Positions 33,325-41,873 of a stretch of DNA of 64,000 nt are shown here, one piece after another (the first letter of the stretch is position 1; the number at the start of each line of letters is the position of its first letter). This stretch comes from DATDYA01 sp035289165 (GTDB lineage Bacteria; Patescibacteriota; Patescibacteriia; Magasanikbacterales; GWA2-37-8). Under the pieces are notes generated by a model. The model did no database searches. It saw only the letters and a list, made by a program, of their open reading frames with translations, and had not been told where the DNA came from. The stretch is taken from assembly GCA_035289165.1 (NCBI GenBank), contig DATDYA010000008.1, positions 1-64,000 of the forward strand, written 5' to 3'. A program made the translations under genes and the position numbers.

Positions 33325-36303
33325 ATGTATAACTCCAACAAAGAAGAATTAGAAATATTAAAGTATTGGGATGAGCATCAGATATTCGAAAAGTCTGTTA
33401 GTGAACGACCAGAAGACAAGCCGTATGTTTTTTATGATGGCCCACCTTTTGCAACTGGGTTACCACATTATGGTCACATGGTCGCTTCACTTATTAAAGA
33501 TGTTGTACCGCGCTATTTTACCATGCGTGGTTTTAGAGTTGAACGTCGGTGGGGTTGGGACTGCCACGGCTTACCGGTAGAAAATATCATTGAAAAAGAT
33601 CTTAATCTAAATAGTCGGAAAGACATCTTAGATTATGGCATAGATAAATTCAACCAAGCTTGTCGAGCCACAGTATTAAAATATGCCGAAGAGTGGAAAA
33701 AAACGATTAAGAGAATGGGGCGGTGGGTGGACATGGAAAATGATTACAAAACCATGGACATTTCTTACATGGAAAGTGTTTGGTGGGTTTTCCGATCACT
33801 ATGGGATAAAGGTTTAGTATATAAAGGCCACAAAGCCATGCATATTTGTCCACACTGCGTGACGCCGTTGTCTAATTTTGAAGTGACACAAGGGTATAAA
33901 GATATAAAAGATATTTCGGTAACCGCCAAGTTTAAAATAGTAGACAATGAAGAAAAACATCGGATCTTGGGTGAGAAACTTACTGGTGCAAATTTGTATA
34001 TCTTGGCTTGGACAACTACCCCCTGGACCTTGCCGGGCAATGTTTTGTTGGCTGTTAATCGCGAAGTCGATTACGATTTAATTTTAAACAAAGACGACCA
34101 GAGTTATTATATTCTCGCCTCATCTCGCTTGCCTGTAGTAATGAAAGACAAGGTTGAAGGGGCAGATTTTGAGGTGATAGGTAAATACGCCGGAAGCGCT
34201 CTCGAAGGTTTAAGTTACGAACCACTGTTCCCGTATTTTAAAGATACGGAGAATGCTTTTCGAGTCGTTAGTGGCGACTTTGTAACCACCGAAGAAGGCA
34301 CGGGTGTAGTACACATTGCCCCGGCTTTTGGTGAAGATGATTATGCCTTAGGAAAAACTGAGGGTATACCGCTAGTGCAGCATGTAACCATGGAAGGTAA
34401 ATTTACTGATGAAGTGGTGGATTTTGCCGGACAAGATGTCAAACCAAAAGACGATCACACTAAAGCAGATGTAGAAATAATCAAATATCTCGCCAAAGAA
34501 GGAAAACTGTTTAGTAAAGAAAAGTTGGAGCACAGCTATCCTCATTGCTGGCGTTGTGATACTCCTCTTTTAAATTACGCCACTACCAGTTGGTTTGTTT
34601 CCGTCTCTAAAATTAAGGAAGAGTTGTTGAAGAATAATGCCAAAACCAGTTGGGTACCGGCCCATGTTAAAGACGGTCGTTTTGGTTTGTGGCTCGAAGG
34701 AGCACGTGATTGGGCGATTTCTCGTAATCGCTATTGGGGCACACCGTTGCCGGTTTGGGAAAATGAAGACGGCGAGGCTTTGTGTGTTGGCAGTGTCAAA
34801 GAACTAGAAGAGTTGACCAGCGAAACTGTTACCGATTTGCACAAAGACTTTGTGGATAACCTTGAAATTACCAAAGACGGGGAAATATATCGCCGTATAC
34901 CAGAAGTACTGGATTGCTGGTTTGAATCCGGCGCTATGCCGTATGGCCAAATGCATTATCCGTTTGAAAATAAAGATAAGTTTGAACACGGTTTTCCAGC
35001 CGAGTTTATTGCCGAAGGGCAAGACCAAACCCGCGGTTGGTTCTATACTCTACATATTTTGGCTACTGCTTTAACTAAGGCCGACCATCCGGTCATTGTT
35101 CCTAGTGGTGGTATGTCGGCGGATAAATACGGTGTACCCGCCTTCAAAAACATTATTGTCAACGGTATAGTCTTGGCTGAAGACGGTAAGAAAATGAGCA
35201 AGCGTTTAAAAAATTATCCTGAGCCAGGTTTAGTTTTAGAGAAGTATGGTGCAGATGCCATGCGTTATTATCTCGTTACTTCTCCGATCATGGAAGCGGA
35301 GTTGCTTAATTTTTCTGAGGCGGGTGTTAGAGAGGTTTACTCAAAGCTAATAAATACTTTGTGGAACGTGGTTGAATTTTATAACCTCTTTAAAGAAGAT
35401 GCCTCTGGAGTACCAGGAACGAGTGAGCATGTGTTAGATCGTTGGGTACTGGCCAAGTTACAAGTCTTAATTAAAGATGTTACTTCTGGTTTAGAAGGTT
35501 ACAAATTGGTGGGTGCCAGTAGGCCAATTTTAGACTTTGTTACAGAACTGTCTCAATGGTATGTCCGCCGTTCGCGCGATCGTTTTAAAGGGGATGACAA
35601 AGAAGACAAGGCCAAGGCCTTGGCGACTTTAAACCAAGTATTGTTAGCCCTCTCCAAACTAATGGCCCCCTTCACTCCGTTTATCGCCGAAAAGATTTAC
35701 CAAGAAGTGGGCGGTGAAAAGGAAAGTGTTCATTTGGAAATGTGGCCAGAGGTGGATGAAAAACTAAAAGAAGATGGTGTATTAGAAGATATGAAACTTG
35801 TCCAAAAAATAGTAGAGGCAGGGCATTTTCTTAGAAAAGAAGCTGGGATCCCTGTGCGACAGGTACTATCTAGTTTAGAAGTCCCGGAATGTCGTCTAAA
35901 AGAAGAACAATATTTTTCTATTATAGCAGAAGAATTAAATTTGAAGACTATTGTTAGTGTGCTAGTATCAGAACATAGGATTGAAAAGATATTGGAGCAT
36001 ACTCAAGGGCAGCTCCGTATAGCTTTAGATATAGAAATTACCCCTGAACTTAAAAAAGAAGGTCTAGTCCGTGAAATCGTTCGTACCATTAACCAGCTCC
36101 GGAAGAATATGAAATTAACTATTGCCGATCGGGTCGTGGTTGAATACGAAACTGCCGGTGGAGATTTACAGGAAGTATTCCAAGATAACGGCGAAGAGAT
36201 TAAAAAATCTGTTCTCGCCACCGAATTACATTCTGGTATAGTCGGTGAAGAGCCGGTTGAGGTTGGTGGGCAACCCGTTAAAATTAAACTAACCGTTGTT
36301 TAA
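33325..36303 (+). CDS. ileS: Isoleucyl-tRNA synthetase
   Basis: The 992-residue class I synthetase has the HIGH-type motif in PPFATGLPHYGHM, the editing-domain segment TTTPWTLPGNVLL, a zinc-type cysteine pair (CWRCDTPLLNY), a GQDQTRGWFYTL segment and KMSKR as the KMSKS motif, then an anticodon-binding domain (ELSQWYVRRSRDRFKG). The HYGH form and overall layout match the eukaryote/archaea-like IleRS subtype, the one often tolerant to mupirocin. It is controlled by the T-box directly upstream and followed 3 bases later by the epmA-like gene. Confidence 0.97.
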   Translation: MYNSNKEELEILKYWDEHQIFEKSVSERPEDKPYVFYDGPPFATGLPHYGHMVASLIKDVVPRYFTMRGFRVERRWGWDCHGLPVENIIEKDLNLNSRKDILDYGIDKFNQACRATVLKYAEEWKKTIKRMGRWVDMENDYKTMDISYMESVWWVFRSLWDKGLVYKGHKAMHICPHCVTPLSNFEVTQGYKDIKDISVTAKFKIVDNEEKHRILGEKLTGANLYILAWTTTPWTLPGNVLLAVNREVDYDLILNKDDQSYYILASSRLPVVMKDKVEGADFEVIGKYAGSALEGLSYEPLFPYFKDTENAFRVVSGDFVTTEEGTGVVHIAPAFGEDDYALGKTEGIPLVQHVTMEGKFTDEVVDFAGQDVKPKDDHTKADVEIIKYLAKEGKLFSKEKLEHSYPHCWRCDTPLLNYATTSWFVSVSKIKEELLKNNAKTSWVPAHVKDGRFGLWLEGARDWAISRNRYWGTPLPVWENEDGEALCVGSVKELEELTSETVTDLHKDFVDNLEITKDGEIYRRIPEVLDCWFESGAMPYGQMHYPFENKDKFEHGFPAEFIAEGQDQTRGWFYTLHILATALTKADHPVIVPSGGMSADKYGVPAFKNIIVNGIVLAEDGKKMSKRLKNYPEPGLVLEKYGADAMRYYLVTSPIMEAELLNFSEAGVREVYSKLINTLWNVVEFYNLFKEDASGVPGTSEHVLDRWVLAKLQVLIKDVTSGLEGYKLVGASRPILDFVTELSQWYVRRSRDRFKGDDKEDKAKALATLNQVLLALSKLMAPFTPFIAEKIYQEVGGEKESVHLEMWPEVDEKLKEDGVLEDMKLVQKIVEAGHFLRKEAGIPVRQVLSSLEVPECRLKEEQYFSIIAEELNLKTIVSVLVSEHRIEKILEHTQGQLRIALDIEITPELKKEGLVREIVRTINQLRKNMKLTIADRVVVEYETAGGDLQEVFQDNGEEIKKSVLATELHSGIVGEEPVEVGGQPVKIKLTVV

Positions 36304-36306
36304 GTT

Positions 36307-37344
36307 ATGGTCACTTGGCAGGAATTAAAAGATAATCCCGAAGCTAAAAGTAAGTTGCAGAAGAAGCACGATATCTATCGCTTTATCCGCGAGTTCTTTT
36401 GGCAAGCCGGTTTTGAAGAGGCCGTGACACCCATTGCTCGTACTTCGAGCGACCAAGAAAAATATTTGTCTCCCATGCCTTTGCAACTACATGAACCAAA
36501 TGGCGAAGCCCACAACTATTTACTTATTACCTCACCAGAGATTGCTTTAAAAAAAATGCTAGTCGCTGGTTGGAACAAACTATTTCAACTGGCGCCAGTT
36601 TTTCGTGACTACGAAGAATTTGGCCATACCCACAATCCGGAATTTACCATGCTTGAATGGTACCGGGCCCCGGGTAGCATGGAAGACATTATGGACGATA
36701 TTGAGCATCTGTTTAAAGATGTTGCTAGCAAGCTAGATGTTAAAAATTTAGTGTATAATGGGAAAGACTCTGTTGTCTCCGAGTCGTGGGATAGGCTTAC
36801 TATGAAAGAAGTCTGGCAAAAGTACCTGGGCGTCAATCTAGACGATTACCTAGATCCTAGTTCAATACGTCAGTTGGCCGAATCCCGCGGCCACTCTATT
36901 GAAGTCGGAGAGAGTTACGAGAATATTTTTTACAAAATATTTTTAAATGAAATTGAAGGTCAGCTCGGAGTGGGAAAACCAATTTTAATATCTAATTACC
37001 CCGGTAAGATGTCGGCTTTTTGTCAGTATAACAACGCTGACCCTCGTTATGTCGAACGCTTTGAGTTATACATTAACGGTCTCGAACTAGCCAATGGCTA
37101 CGGCGAGCTCGTTGACCCGGTTGAACAAGAAGAGCGTCTTAAAGACAACCAAATGTTTCGAAAGAGCGTTGGTTTGCCAGTTTACCCTTATGACGAAGAC
37201 TTTGTTACCGCCCTAAAGTCTGGTCTACCGCCATCGGGTGGGGTCGCGCTTGGCGTTGAACGGTTGGTCATGCTCTTGACCGGGGCAAAAAATATTAACG
37301 AAATAATTTTTGAATCAGCCAACGACCAATCTTTAAAATTATGA
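36307..37344 (+). CDS. epmA: EpmA-like elongation factor P lysyltransferase (truncated LysRS paralogue)
   Basis: The 345-residue class II synthetase core lacks the N-terminal anticodon-binding domain of LysRS, as in EpmA/GenX/PoxA. Motif 2 FQLAPVFRDYEEFGHTHNPEFTMLEWYR and motif 3 PPSGGVALGVERLVMLL are clear. EpmA attaches beta-lysine to a Lys of EF-P and so relieves ribosome stalling at polyproline. A lysine 2,3-aminomutase homologue, the enzyme type that makes beta-lysine, lies at 40826. EF-P itself is not in the window. It overlaps the next gene by 4 bases. Confidence 0.85.
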   Translation: MVTWQELKDNPEAKSKLQKKHDIYRFIREFFWQAGFEEAVTPIARTSSDQEKYLSPMPLQLHEPNGEAHNYLLITSPEIALKKMLVAGWNKLFQLAPVFRDYEEFGHTHNPEFTMLEWYRAPGSMEDIMDDIEHLFKDVASKLDVKNLVYNGKDSVVSESWDRLTMKEVWQKYLGVNLDDYLDPSSIRQLAESRGHSIEVGESYENIFYKIFLNEIEGQLGVGKPILISNYPGKMSAFCQYNNADPRYVERFELYINGLELANGYGELVDPVEQEERLKDNQMFRKSVGLPVYPYDEDFVTALKSGLPPSGGVALGVERLVMLLTGAKNINEIIFESANDQSLKL

Positions 37345-38006
37345 AATTCCTTAAGAAGATCATTTTTATCCTTTTGGTTTTCGCTTTGTTAATCTCCGCT
37401 GGGTCATTACTAATTAGTCGCCATGTTTTGAAAGCCAGCCAAGGACGAATATTCGCTAATCATAGTGATCTGAAAGAGGCGGACGCTGTTATGATCTTGG
37501 GAGCAAAAGTTTATGAGGACGGCCGTCTTAGCTCTATTCTAATCGACCGCATCAAGACCGCTCTTGAGGTTTATAGAAATGGTAAGGCGAAGAAAATTTT
37601 GGTCAGCGGCGATCATGGCCGCAAAAGCTATGACGAGGTTAACGCAGTAAAGAGATATTTATTGGACGTGGAAAAAATTCCCGGCGAAGACATCTTTTTA
37701 GATCATGCCGGTTTTGATACTTACGATAGTCTTTATCGCGCCCATGACGTTTTTGAAGCTAAGAAACTAATTATTTCTACTCAGTCTTTTCACCTGCCTC
37801 GGGCGGTATATATCGGGCAGAAGTTAGGGCTAGATACACAGGGGATTGTGGCAGATAAACAGACTTACCGCACGGCGGTATATAATGAACTAAGAGAAAA
37901 CCTGGCGCGTTGTAAGGCTTTTACTAACGTATTTTTCAAAGTTAAACCAAAGTTTGGAGGTTACCCTATACCCATTAACGGGGATGGTAGAAAAAGTTGG
38001 GATTAA
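37341..38006 (+). CDS. SanA/YdcF-like DUF218 membrane protein
   Basis: The 221-residue protein has one N-terminal membrane helix (IIFILLVFALLISAGSLLI) followed by a DUF218 domain (ADAVMILGAKVYEDGRLSSIL, KILVSGDHGRKSYDEV, LIISTQSFHLPRAVYIG). SanA relatives influence envelope permeability and vancomycin resistance; the biochemical activity is unknown. The start codon overlaps the stop of the epmA-like gene, so they are translationally coupled. Confidence 0.85.
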   Translation: MKFLKKIIFILLVFALLISAGSLLISRHVLKASQGRIFANHSDLKEADAVMILGAKVYEDGRLSSILIDRIKTALEVYRNGKAKKILVSGDHGRKSYDEVNAVKRYLLDVEKIPGEDIFLDHAGFDTYDSLYRAHDVFEAKKLIISTQSFHLPRAVYIGQKLGLDTQGIVADKQTYRTAVYNELRENLARCKAFTNVFFKVKPKFGGYPIPINGDGRKSWD

Positions 38007-38010
38007 AAAT

Positions 38011-38559
38011 ATGGAACAAGAATTTACTTTAAATATTTGTTTAGAGTGTAAAAAGAGGCAACCTAACTGTTGTCGACTTGGTATTCAATTAACCGTGGAA
38101 GATATTGAGAATATCCGGTCACTCGGTTTTGACCTCAAGGAGTTTTTGGAATTAAAGGATTACTCGACCATCGACATTGCAGACTATGACGATTGGTGGA
38201 AAAAGGGTTTGGTAAAAGTTGAAGATAAAATATATAAAATTGTGGTAAAGAAAGATACTCGGGGCGAGTGTGCTTTCTTGAAAGATGAAAAAGGCTGTGT
38301 TTTAGGCGACAAACGGCCTTCGGTTTGTAAGATATTCCCTTTTTGGTTTAAAGAAGAAACTGGAAAGGTAGTTTACGAAGAGGGCGAGCCGTATTGTCTG
38401 CTAGAAAAAGAAGCCGTAGGAGTCTCCGACGCCCTCAAGGCAATCCAAGAAACCCCGGAGTCAGTCGAAGGCTATTATTCCGCCATGAAAGAAGACTGTC
38501 TTAGTAACCAAGTGGCCTACCGGAAAATTGTCGAGGAATTGTTGTCGGCAAAAGAGTAA
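38011..38559 (+). CDS. YkgJ-type cysteine cluster protein
   Basis: The start at 38011, 4 bases after the preceding stop, gives 182 residues. Cysteines are arranged in ICLECKKRQPNCC near the N-terminus and GECAFLKDEKGC...SVCKIFPFWF in the middle, the pattern of the YkgJ/Fe-S or zinc-chelating cluster family. Such proteins may coordinate zinc or an iron-sulfur cluster; their substrate is unknown. It ends the ileS-epmA-sanA-ykgJ run; the next gene has its own promoter. Confidence 0.8.
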   Translation: MEQEFTLNICLECKKRQPNCCRLGIQLTVEDIENIRSLGFDLKEFLELKDYSTIDIADYDDWWKKGLVKVEDKIYKIVVKKDTRGECAFLKDEKGCVLGDKRPSVCKIFPFWFKEETGKVVYEEGEPYCLLEKEAVGVSDALKAIQETPESVEGYYSAMKEDCLSNQVAYRKIVEELLSAKE

Positions 38560-38586
38560 GTTGTGCACCGAATCATTGACAAGCTA

Positions 38587-38615
38587 TTGTAAAGTGATAA
38601 ATTGTAGCATATAAT
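38587..38615 (+). promoter_or_regulatory. Promoter of the ATP-grasp/aminomutase operon
   Basis: TTGTAA (38587-38592), a 17-base spacer and a perfect TATAAT (38610-38615). Predicted start near 38622. Confidence 0.7.
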
Positions 38616-38621
38616 TTAAGT

Positions 38622-38759
38622 ACTTTTAACTGTACCACATCTCCCTATATGAATTCTCCTGGCGGAGATTCGGAGGACCCGCTTCCTAAAAATTTTCAGC
38701 TACCAATTAAGAGCCCAAGTCAACGATGAGTTTGCTTGGTTTTTTTATTTTATTTATTT
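38622..38759 (+). promoter_or_regulatory. Structured leader with attenuator before the ATP-grasp operon
   Basis: Two TCTCC copies (38640-38644, 38655-38659) compete for one GGAGA (38664-38668). A terminator-like hairpin, CCAAG (38715-38719) with CTTGG (38735-38739) plus inner AAC/GTT, is followed by eight T and ends just before the first gene. A 26-codon frame (38649-38729, MNSPGGDSEDPLPKNFQLPI then KSPSQR) spans the leader and ends inside the hairpin. It may be a leader peptide or chance. No known riboswitch was recognised. Confidence 0.5.
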
Positions 38760-39770
38760 ATGTCAGAAGTTGCGTCGAAAAAAATAGCGATTCTTTATAG
38801 TGAGGCCAAACGTGAGTACTTTCCAACTGAAGAGCAGTTTATTACCGAAGAAGAGGTATATAAGCGCGCTAAGATTGTTGCCCCGTATTTTCAAAAGCTC
38901 GGTTTCGAAACCGAGCTTATTCCTGGTAACCAGGATTTGGTAGATACGCTTAAAGCCAAGGGGCCGTTTGCTTTTGTTTTAAATCTAGTCGATTCCATCC
39001 GTGGTAAAGAATACCTTTGTCCAGTGATACCAGCTACTCTTGAACTCATGAACATCCCGTATGTGGGGACTGGCATGCTTGGTCTCGCCATAAATTCCAA
39101 TAAGTTTCTAACTAAAACACTTATGGAACAGGCTGGCTTGCCCTTGCCACGTTTCCAATTATTTAGTAACCCGACCGACCCAATCGATCCACACCTTAAA
39201 TTTCCCTTGATTTCAAAATTAAATGAAATCCACGGTAGTGTCGAAATTACTCGCGAGGCCGTCAGCGAAAACGAGGCTCATCTCCGTGCGCGTTTAAAAT
39301 CCTTGATGTCAGTTTATCACCAACCAGTCATAGTAGAAGAGTTTATTGTTGGTCGTGAATTAACAGTGTTCTTACTCGAGGGTGTAGTGAAAAAGGTATA
39401 TGTCGCTGAAAAAGCTTTTAAACCCAGTGACGAGAAATACAAGATGGCGACTTTTGAAGCGGTCTGGGGGAATGAAGATAGTTATGACGAAGTAAAAGCC
39501 GATGGCCACGGACTTTTAGAACAATACACCAGAACTGCCTTTGAAGTTTTAAAAATGGACGACTATGCCAAGTTCGATGTTCGTCTCGATGAGTCTGGCC
39601 GCTATTATTTTATTGACTGCAACGCCAATCCAGCCTTTGGCCCCTTAGAAAGCGATTGCGCAGTTAGCCATGTTTTACGTTTGTATGGTGTAGATTTTGA
39701 CGAAATTGTTCGACGTTTAACTCAAAATGTTACGCGGGTTAATAACGAAGTTTTGGTTACTACAGTCTAA
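38760..39770 (+). CDS. D-Ala-D-Ala ligase-like ATP-grasp protein (1)
   Basis: The Met at 38760 lies just past the T-run of the leader hairpin and gives 336 residues; an upstream in-frame start at 38736 would lie inside the hairpin. It follows the ATP-grasp layout: N-terminal Rossmann-like domain (KIAILYSEAKREYFPTEEQ), IPYVGTGMLGLAINSNKFLTK, a glycine-poor loop EIHGSVEIT, VEEFIVGRELTVFLLEG, and FDVRLDESGRYYFIDCNANPAF with metal-binding acidic residues. It should ligate a carboxylate to an amine using ATP. A true Ddl is unlikely, since two diverged copies sit together with an aminomutase. Confidence 0.8.
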   Translation: MSEVASKKIAILYSEAKREYFPTEEQFITEEEVYKRAKIVAPYFQKLGFETELIPGNQDLVDTLKAKGPFAFVLNLVDSIRGKEYLCPVIPATLELMNIPYVGTGMLGLAINSNKFLTKTLMEQAGLPLPRFQLFSNPTDPIDPHLKFPLISKLNEIHGSVEITREAVSENEAHLRARLKSLMSVYHQPVIVEEFIVGRELTVFLLEGVVKKVYVAEKAFKPSDEKYKMATFEAVWGNEDSYDEVKADGHGLLEQYTRTAFEVLKMDDYAKFDVRLDESGRYYFIDCNANPAFGPLESDCAVSHVLRLYGVDFDEIVRRLTQNVTRVNNEVLVTTV

Positions 39771-39788
39771 GTAATTATTTTATTCAAT

Positions 39789-40814
39789 ATGCGAATTGGT
39801 TTCACCTATAATGTTCGCCACATCGAAGTGCCCGACATCAAAAATCCTCAATATGTAAAGGAGGCGGAATTTGATACCCAAGAGACGATCGACGGAATTG
39901 CCAGCGCTTTGCGGGAACTTGGCCATGAGGTAATTTTTGTTGAAGCGAACGAAGATTGTTTTGAAAAGTTTAGGAAACTCCGCGGGACAATAGACATGGT
40001 TTTTAATATTGCCGAAGGAATAAACGGTGTTGACCGTGAAGCCCATATCCCAGCCATTTTGGAAATGCTTGGCATCCCATATACCGGACCTAAGCCTTTA
40101 GGCTATGCCCTCGGTCTAAATAAGGCCAAGGCTAAAGAAGTTTTTCAAGCTAATGGAGTCGCTACTCCCAAGTGGTTATTGGTAAATTCTGGAGAAGAGA
40201 TTTCAAACGCCAACCTGTCATTCCCCGCAATCGCCAAGCCAGTAGGCGAGGGATCGAGCAAAGGAATTTGTGCCAAAAATTTAGTGGCCGATAAGGATTC
40301 TCTTGTAAAATTAACCAAGGAATTACTAGAAGAACACAGACAGGCAGTCTTGATTGAAGAATACTTACCGGGTCGAGAATTTACCGTTGCTATGCTTGGT
40401 AATCCAGTCAAGGTATTACCAATCATCGAACTTAAGTTTAATGATCTACCCGAAGGCATGCCGAAATTTGATCACTATGAGGCCAAGTGGGTTTATGAGA
40501 ATCCCAACCGTCCGTCGCCATTGGTGTGCCCAGCAGAAGAGGGTACCACGCTCGGAGATAAAATTAAAGATATTTGTCTACGCGCTTTCCAAGCTCTTGG
40601 TATGGAAGACTGGGCTCGGATCGATGTTCGTCTCGATGTCAAAGGCGAGCCGAGTATTATTGAAATAAATTGTCCGCCTGGTATTATGCCGGATCCCAAA
40701 CAAAGCTCCCGCTTTCCTCTGGCCGCTCGTACAGCGGGGATTAGTTATCCACAAATGCTCGAGACTATTTTAATCTCAGCTTGTAAGAGGTATAATATTG
40801 CCTATACAAAATAG
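39789..40814 (+). CDS. D-Ala-D-Ala ligase-like ATP-grasp protein (2)
   Basis: This 341-residue ATP-grasp ligase has IPAILEMLGIPYTGPKPLGY, the flexible glycine-rich loop VGEGSSKGI, VLIEEYLPGREFTVAMLGN and the metal-binding RIDVRLDVKGEPSIIEINCPPG. It is closer to canonical Ddl than its upstream neighbour. It is 18 bases downstream of the first ligase and 12 upstream of the aminomutase homologue. Substrates are probably amino acids or peptides. Confidence 0.82.
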   Translation: MRIGFTYNVRHIEVPDIKNPQYVKEAEFDTQETIDGIASALRELGHEVIFVEANEDCFEKFRKLRGTIDMVFNIAEGINGVDREAHIPAILEMLGIPYTGPKPLGYALGLNKAKAKEVFQANGVATPKWLLVNSGEEISNANLSFPAIAKPVGEGSSKGICAKNLVADKDSLVKLTKELLEEHRQAVLIEEYLPGREFTVAMLGNPVKVLPIIELKFNDLPEGMPKFDHYEAKWVYENPNRPSPLVCPAEEGTTLGDKIKDICLRAFQALGMEDWARIDVRLDVKGEPSIIEINCPPGIMPDPKQSSRFPLAARTAGISYPQMLETILISACKRYNIAYTK

Positions 40815-40825
40815 ATTATATATCC

Positions 40826-41755
40826 ATGCTTGCCACACGCTTGTCACCAAACTTAAAAAAGTTATCTGCCAACTGTCCGTTTATCGCTCGGCAGTTTGTT
40901 CCTTCGGAATTAGAAACTGCCGACGAAGAAAACGTCTTCGACGATCCGCTGATGGAAGAGGAGCATACGGTTACCCGCGGTTTAGTATATAAATACGGAA
41001 ATCGAGCCTTAGTTTTACTGACCATGAATTGTGCGGCTTATTGTCGTTTTTGCACTCGCCGCCGTAAAGTGTCAGATATTGAAAAAGGCATAATCACCGA
41101 CAAGGATTTGGAAAATATTCGGAAGTATTTATTAAAGAATAAACAAATTAAGGAACTCATTTTTTCTGGTGGCGATCCTTTAACCGTCCCTCCGCTTTTG
41201 AAAAAAGCAATTAAGAAGTTGGCCGCCCTGCCACAAATTAAAATTATTCGGGTCGGAACCCGTTTGCATCTCTCAAATCCCGCCGCTGTTAACAAAGGTG
41301 TAATCGACGCTTTAAAACAAGTAAAAAACAAACCATTGTACTTAATGGTCCATTTCGAACATCCCGCTGAGTTGACTAAACCAGTTATAGCTGCGATTAA
41401 ACGTCTACAAAGTGTTTCGACCATGTTATTTTCCCAGTCGGTTTCTTTAAAGGGTGTTAATGATGATGAAGAGACTCTTTACAAGCTATTTACCAGTCTA
41501 ATCGAAATTGGGGTAAAGCCGTATTACCATTATCGCTGTGATCCAGTAAAAGGAGCGGAACACTTTATTATGGATTTTGATAAAGAAATTGAAATGATGA
41601 CCAATTTACGGAAACGACTTAGTGGATTGGCGATGCCTCTCTATATCATCGATTCCCCCAATGGTAGTGGTAAAGTCCCGGTTCCCCTAAATTTTTGGAA
41701 GTTCGATCGAAGCAACTTCAAAGATTTTAATGGTAAAAAACTGGAGTTGCTATAA
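40826..41755 (+). CDS. Lysine 2,3-aminomutase-family radical SAM protein (KamA/EpmB-like)
   Basis: The 309-residue protein has the radical SAM triad in NCAAYCRFCTRRRKV (CX3CX2C), SGGDPLTVPP, GTRLHLSNP, HFEHPAELT, FSQSVSLKGVND and YHYRCDPVKGAEHF. DSPNGSGKVPVPL carries the candidate PLP lysine of the family. These enzymes convert L-lysine to beta-lysine using SAM and PLP. EpmB supplies beta-lysine to EpmA, whose homologue is at 36307, while KamA proteins serve catabolism or osmolyte synthesis. The position directly behind two ATP-grasp ligases suggests its product is ligated by them. Shorter than typical KamA. Confidence 0.85.
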   Translation: MLATRLSPNLKKLSANCPFIARQFVPSELETADEENVFDDPLMEEEHTVTRGLVYKYGNRALVLLTMNCAAYCRFCTRRRKVSDIEKGIITDKDLENIRKYLLKNKQIKELIFSGGDPLTVPPLLKKAIKKLAALPQIKIIRVGTRLHLSNPAAVNKGVIDALKQVKNKPLYLMVHFEHPAELTKPVIAAIKRLQSVSTMLFSQSVSLKGVNDDEETLYKLFTSLIEIGVKPYYHYRCDPVKGAEHFIMDFDKEIEMMTNLRKRLSGLAMPLYIIDSPNGSGKVPVPLNFWKFDRSNFKDFNGKKLELL

Positions 41756-41773
41756 CATTCTAACCAACTAACC

Positions 41774-41802
41774 AAAAACACGCCTAATAAAGCGTGTTTT
41801 TT
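41774..41802 (+). terminator. Terminator of ATP-grasp/aminomutase operon
   Basis: AACACGC (41777-41783) pairs with GCGTGTT (41792-41798), followed by a T-run. Confidence 0.88.
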
Positions 41803-41812
41803 AGGCTAAAAT

Positions 41813-41841
41813 TTGACGAATTTAGTTCTTTGCGTTAAGAT
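41813..41841 (+). promoter_or_regulatory. Promoter of Nif3-like gene and ruvA
   Basis: TTGACG (41813-41818), a 17-base spacer and TAAGAT (41836-41841), about 26 nt before the ATG. Confidence 0.6.
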
Positions 41842-41873
41842 TAAATGACTAACTTACTTAATTTAAGATTACT

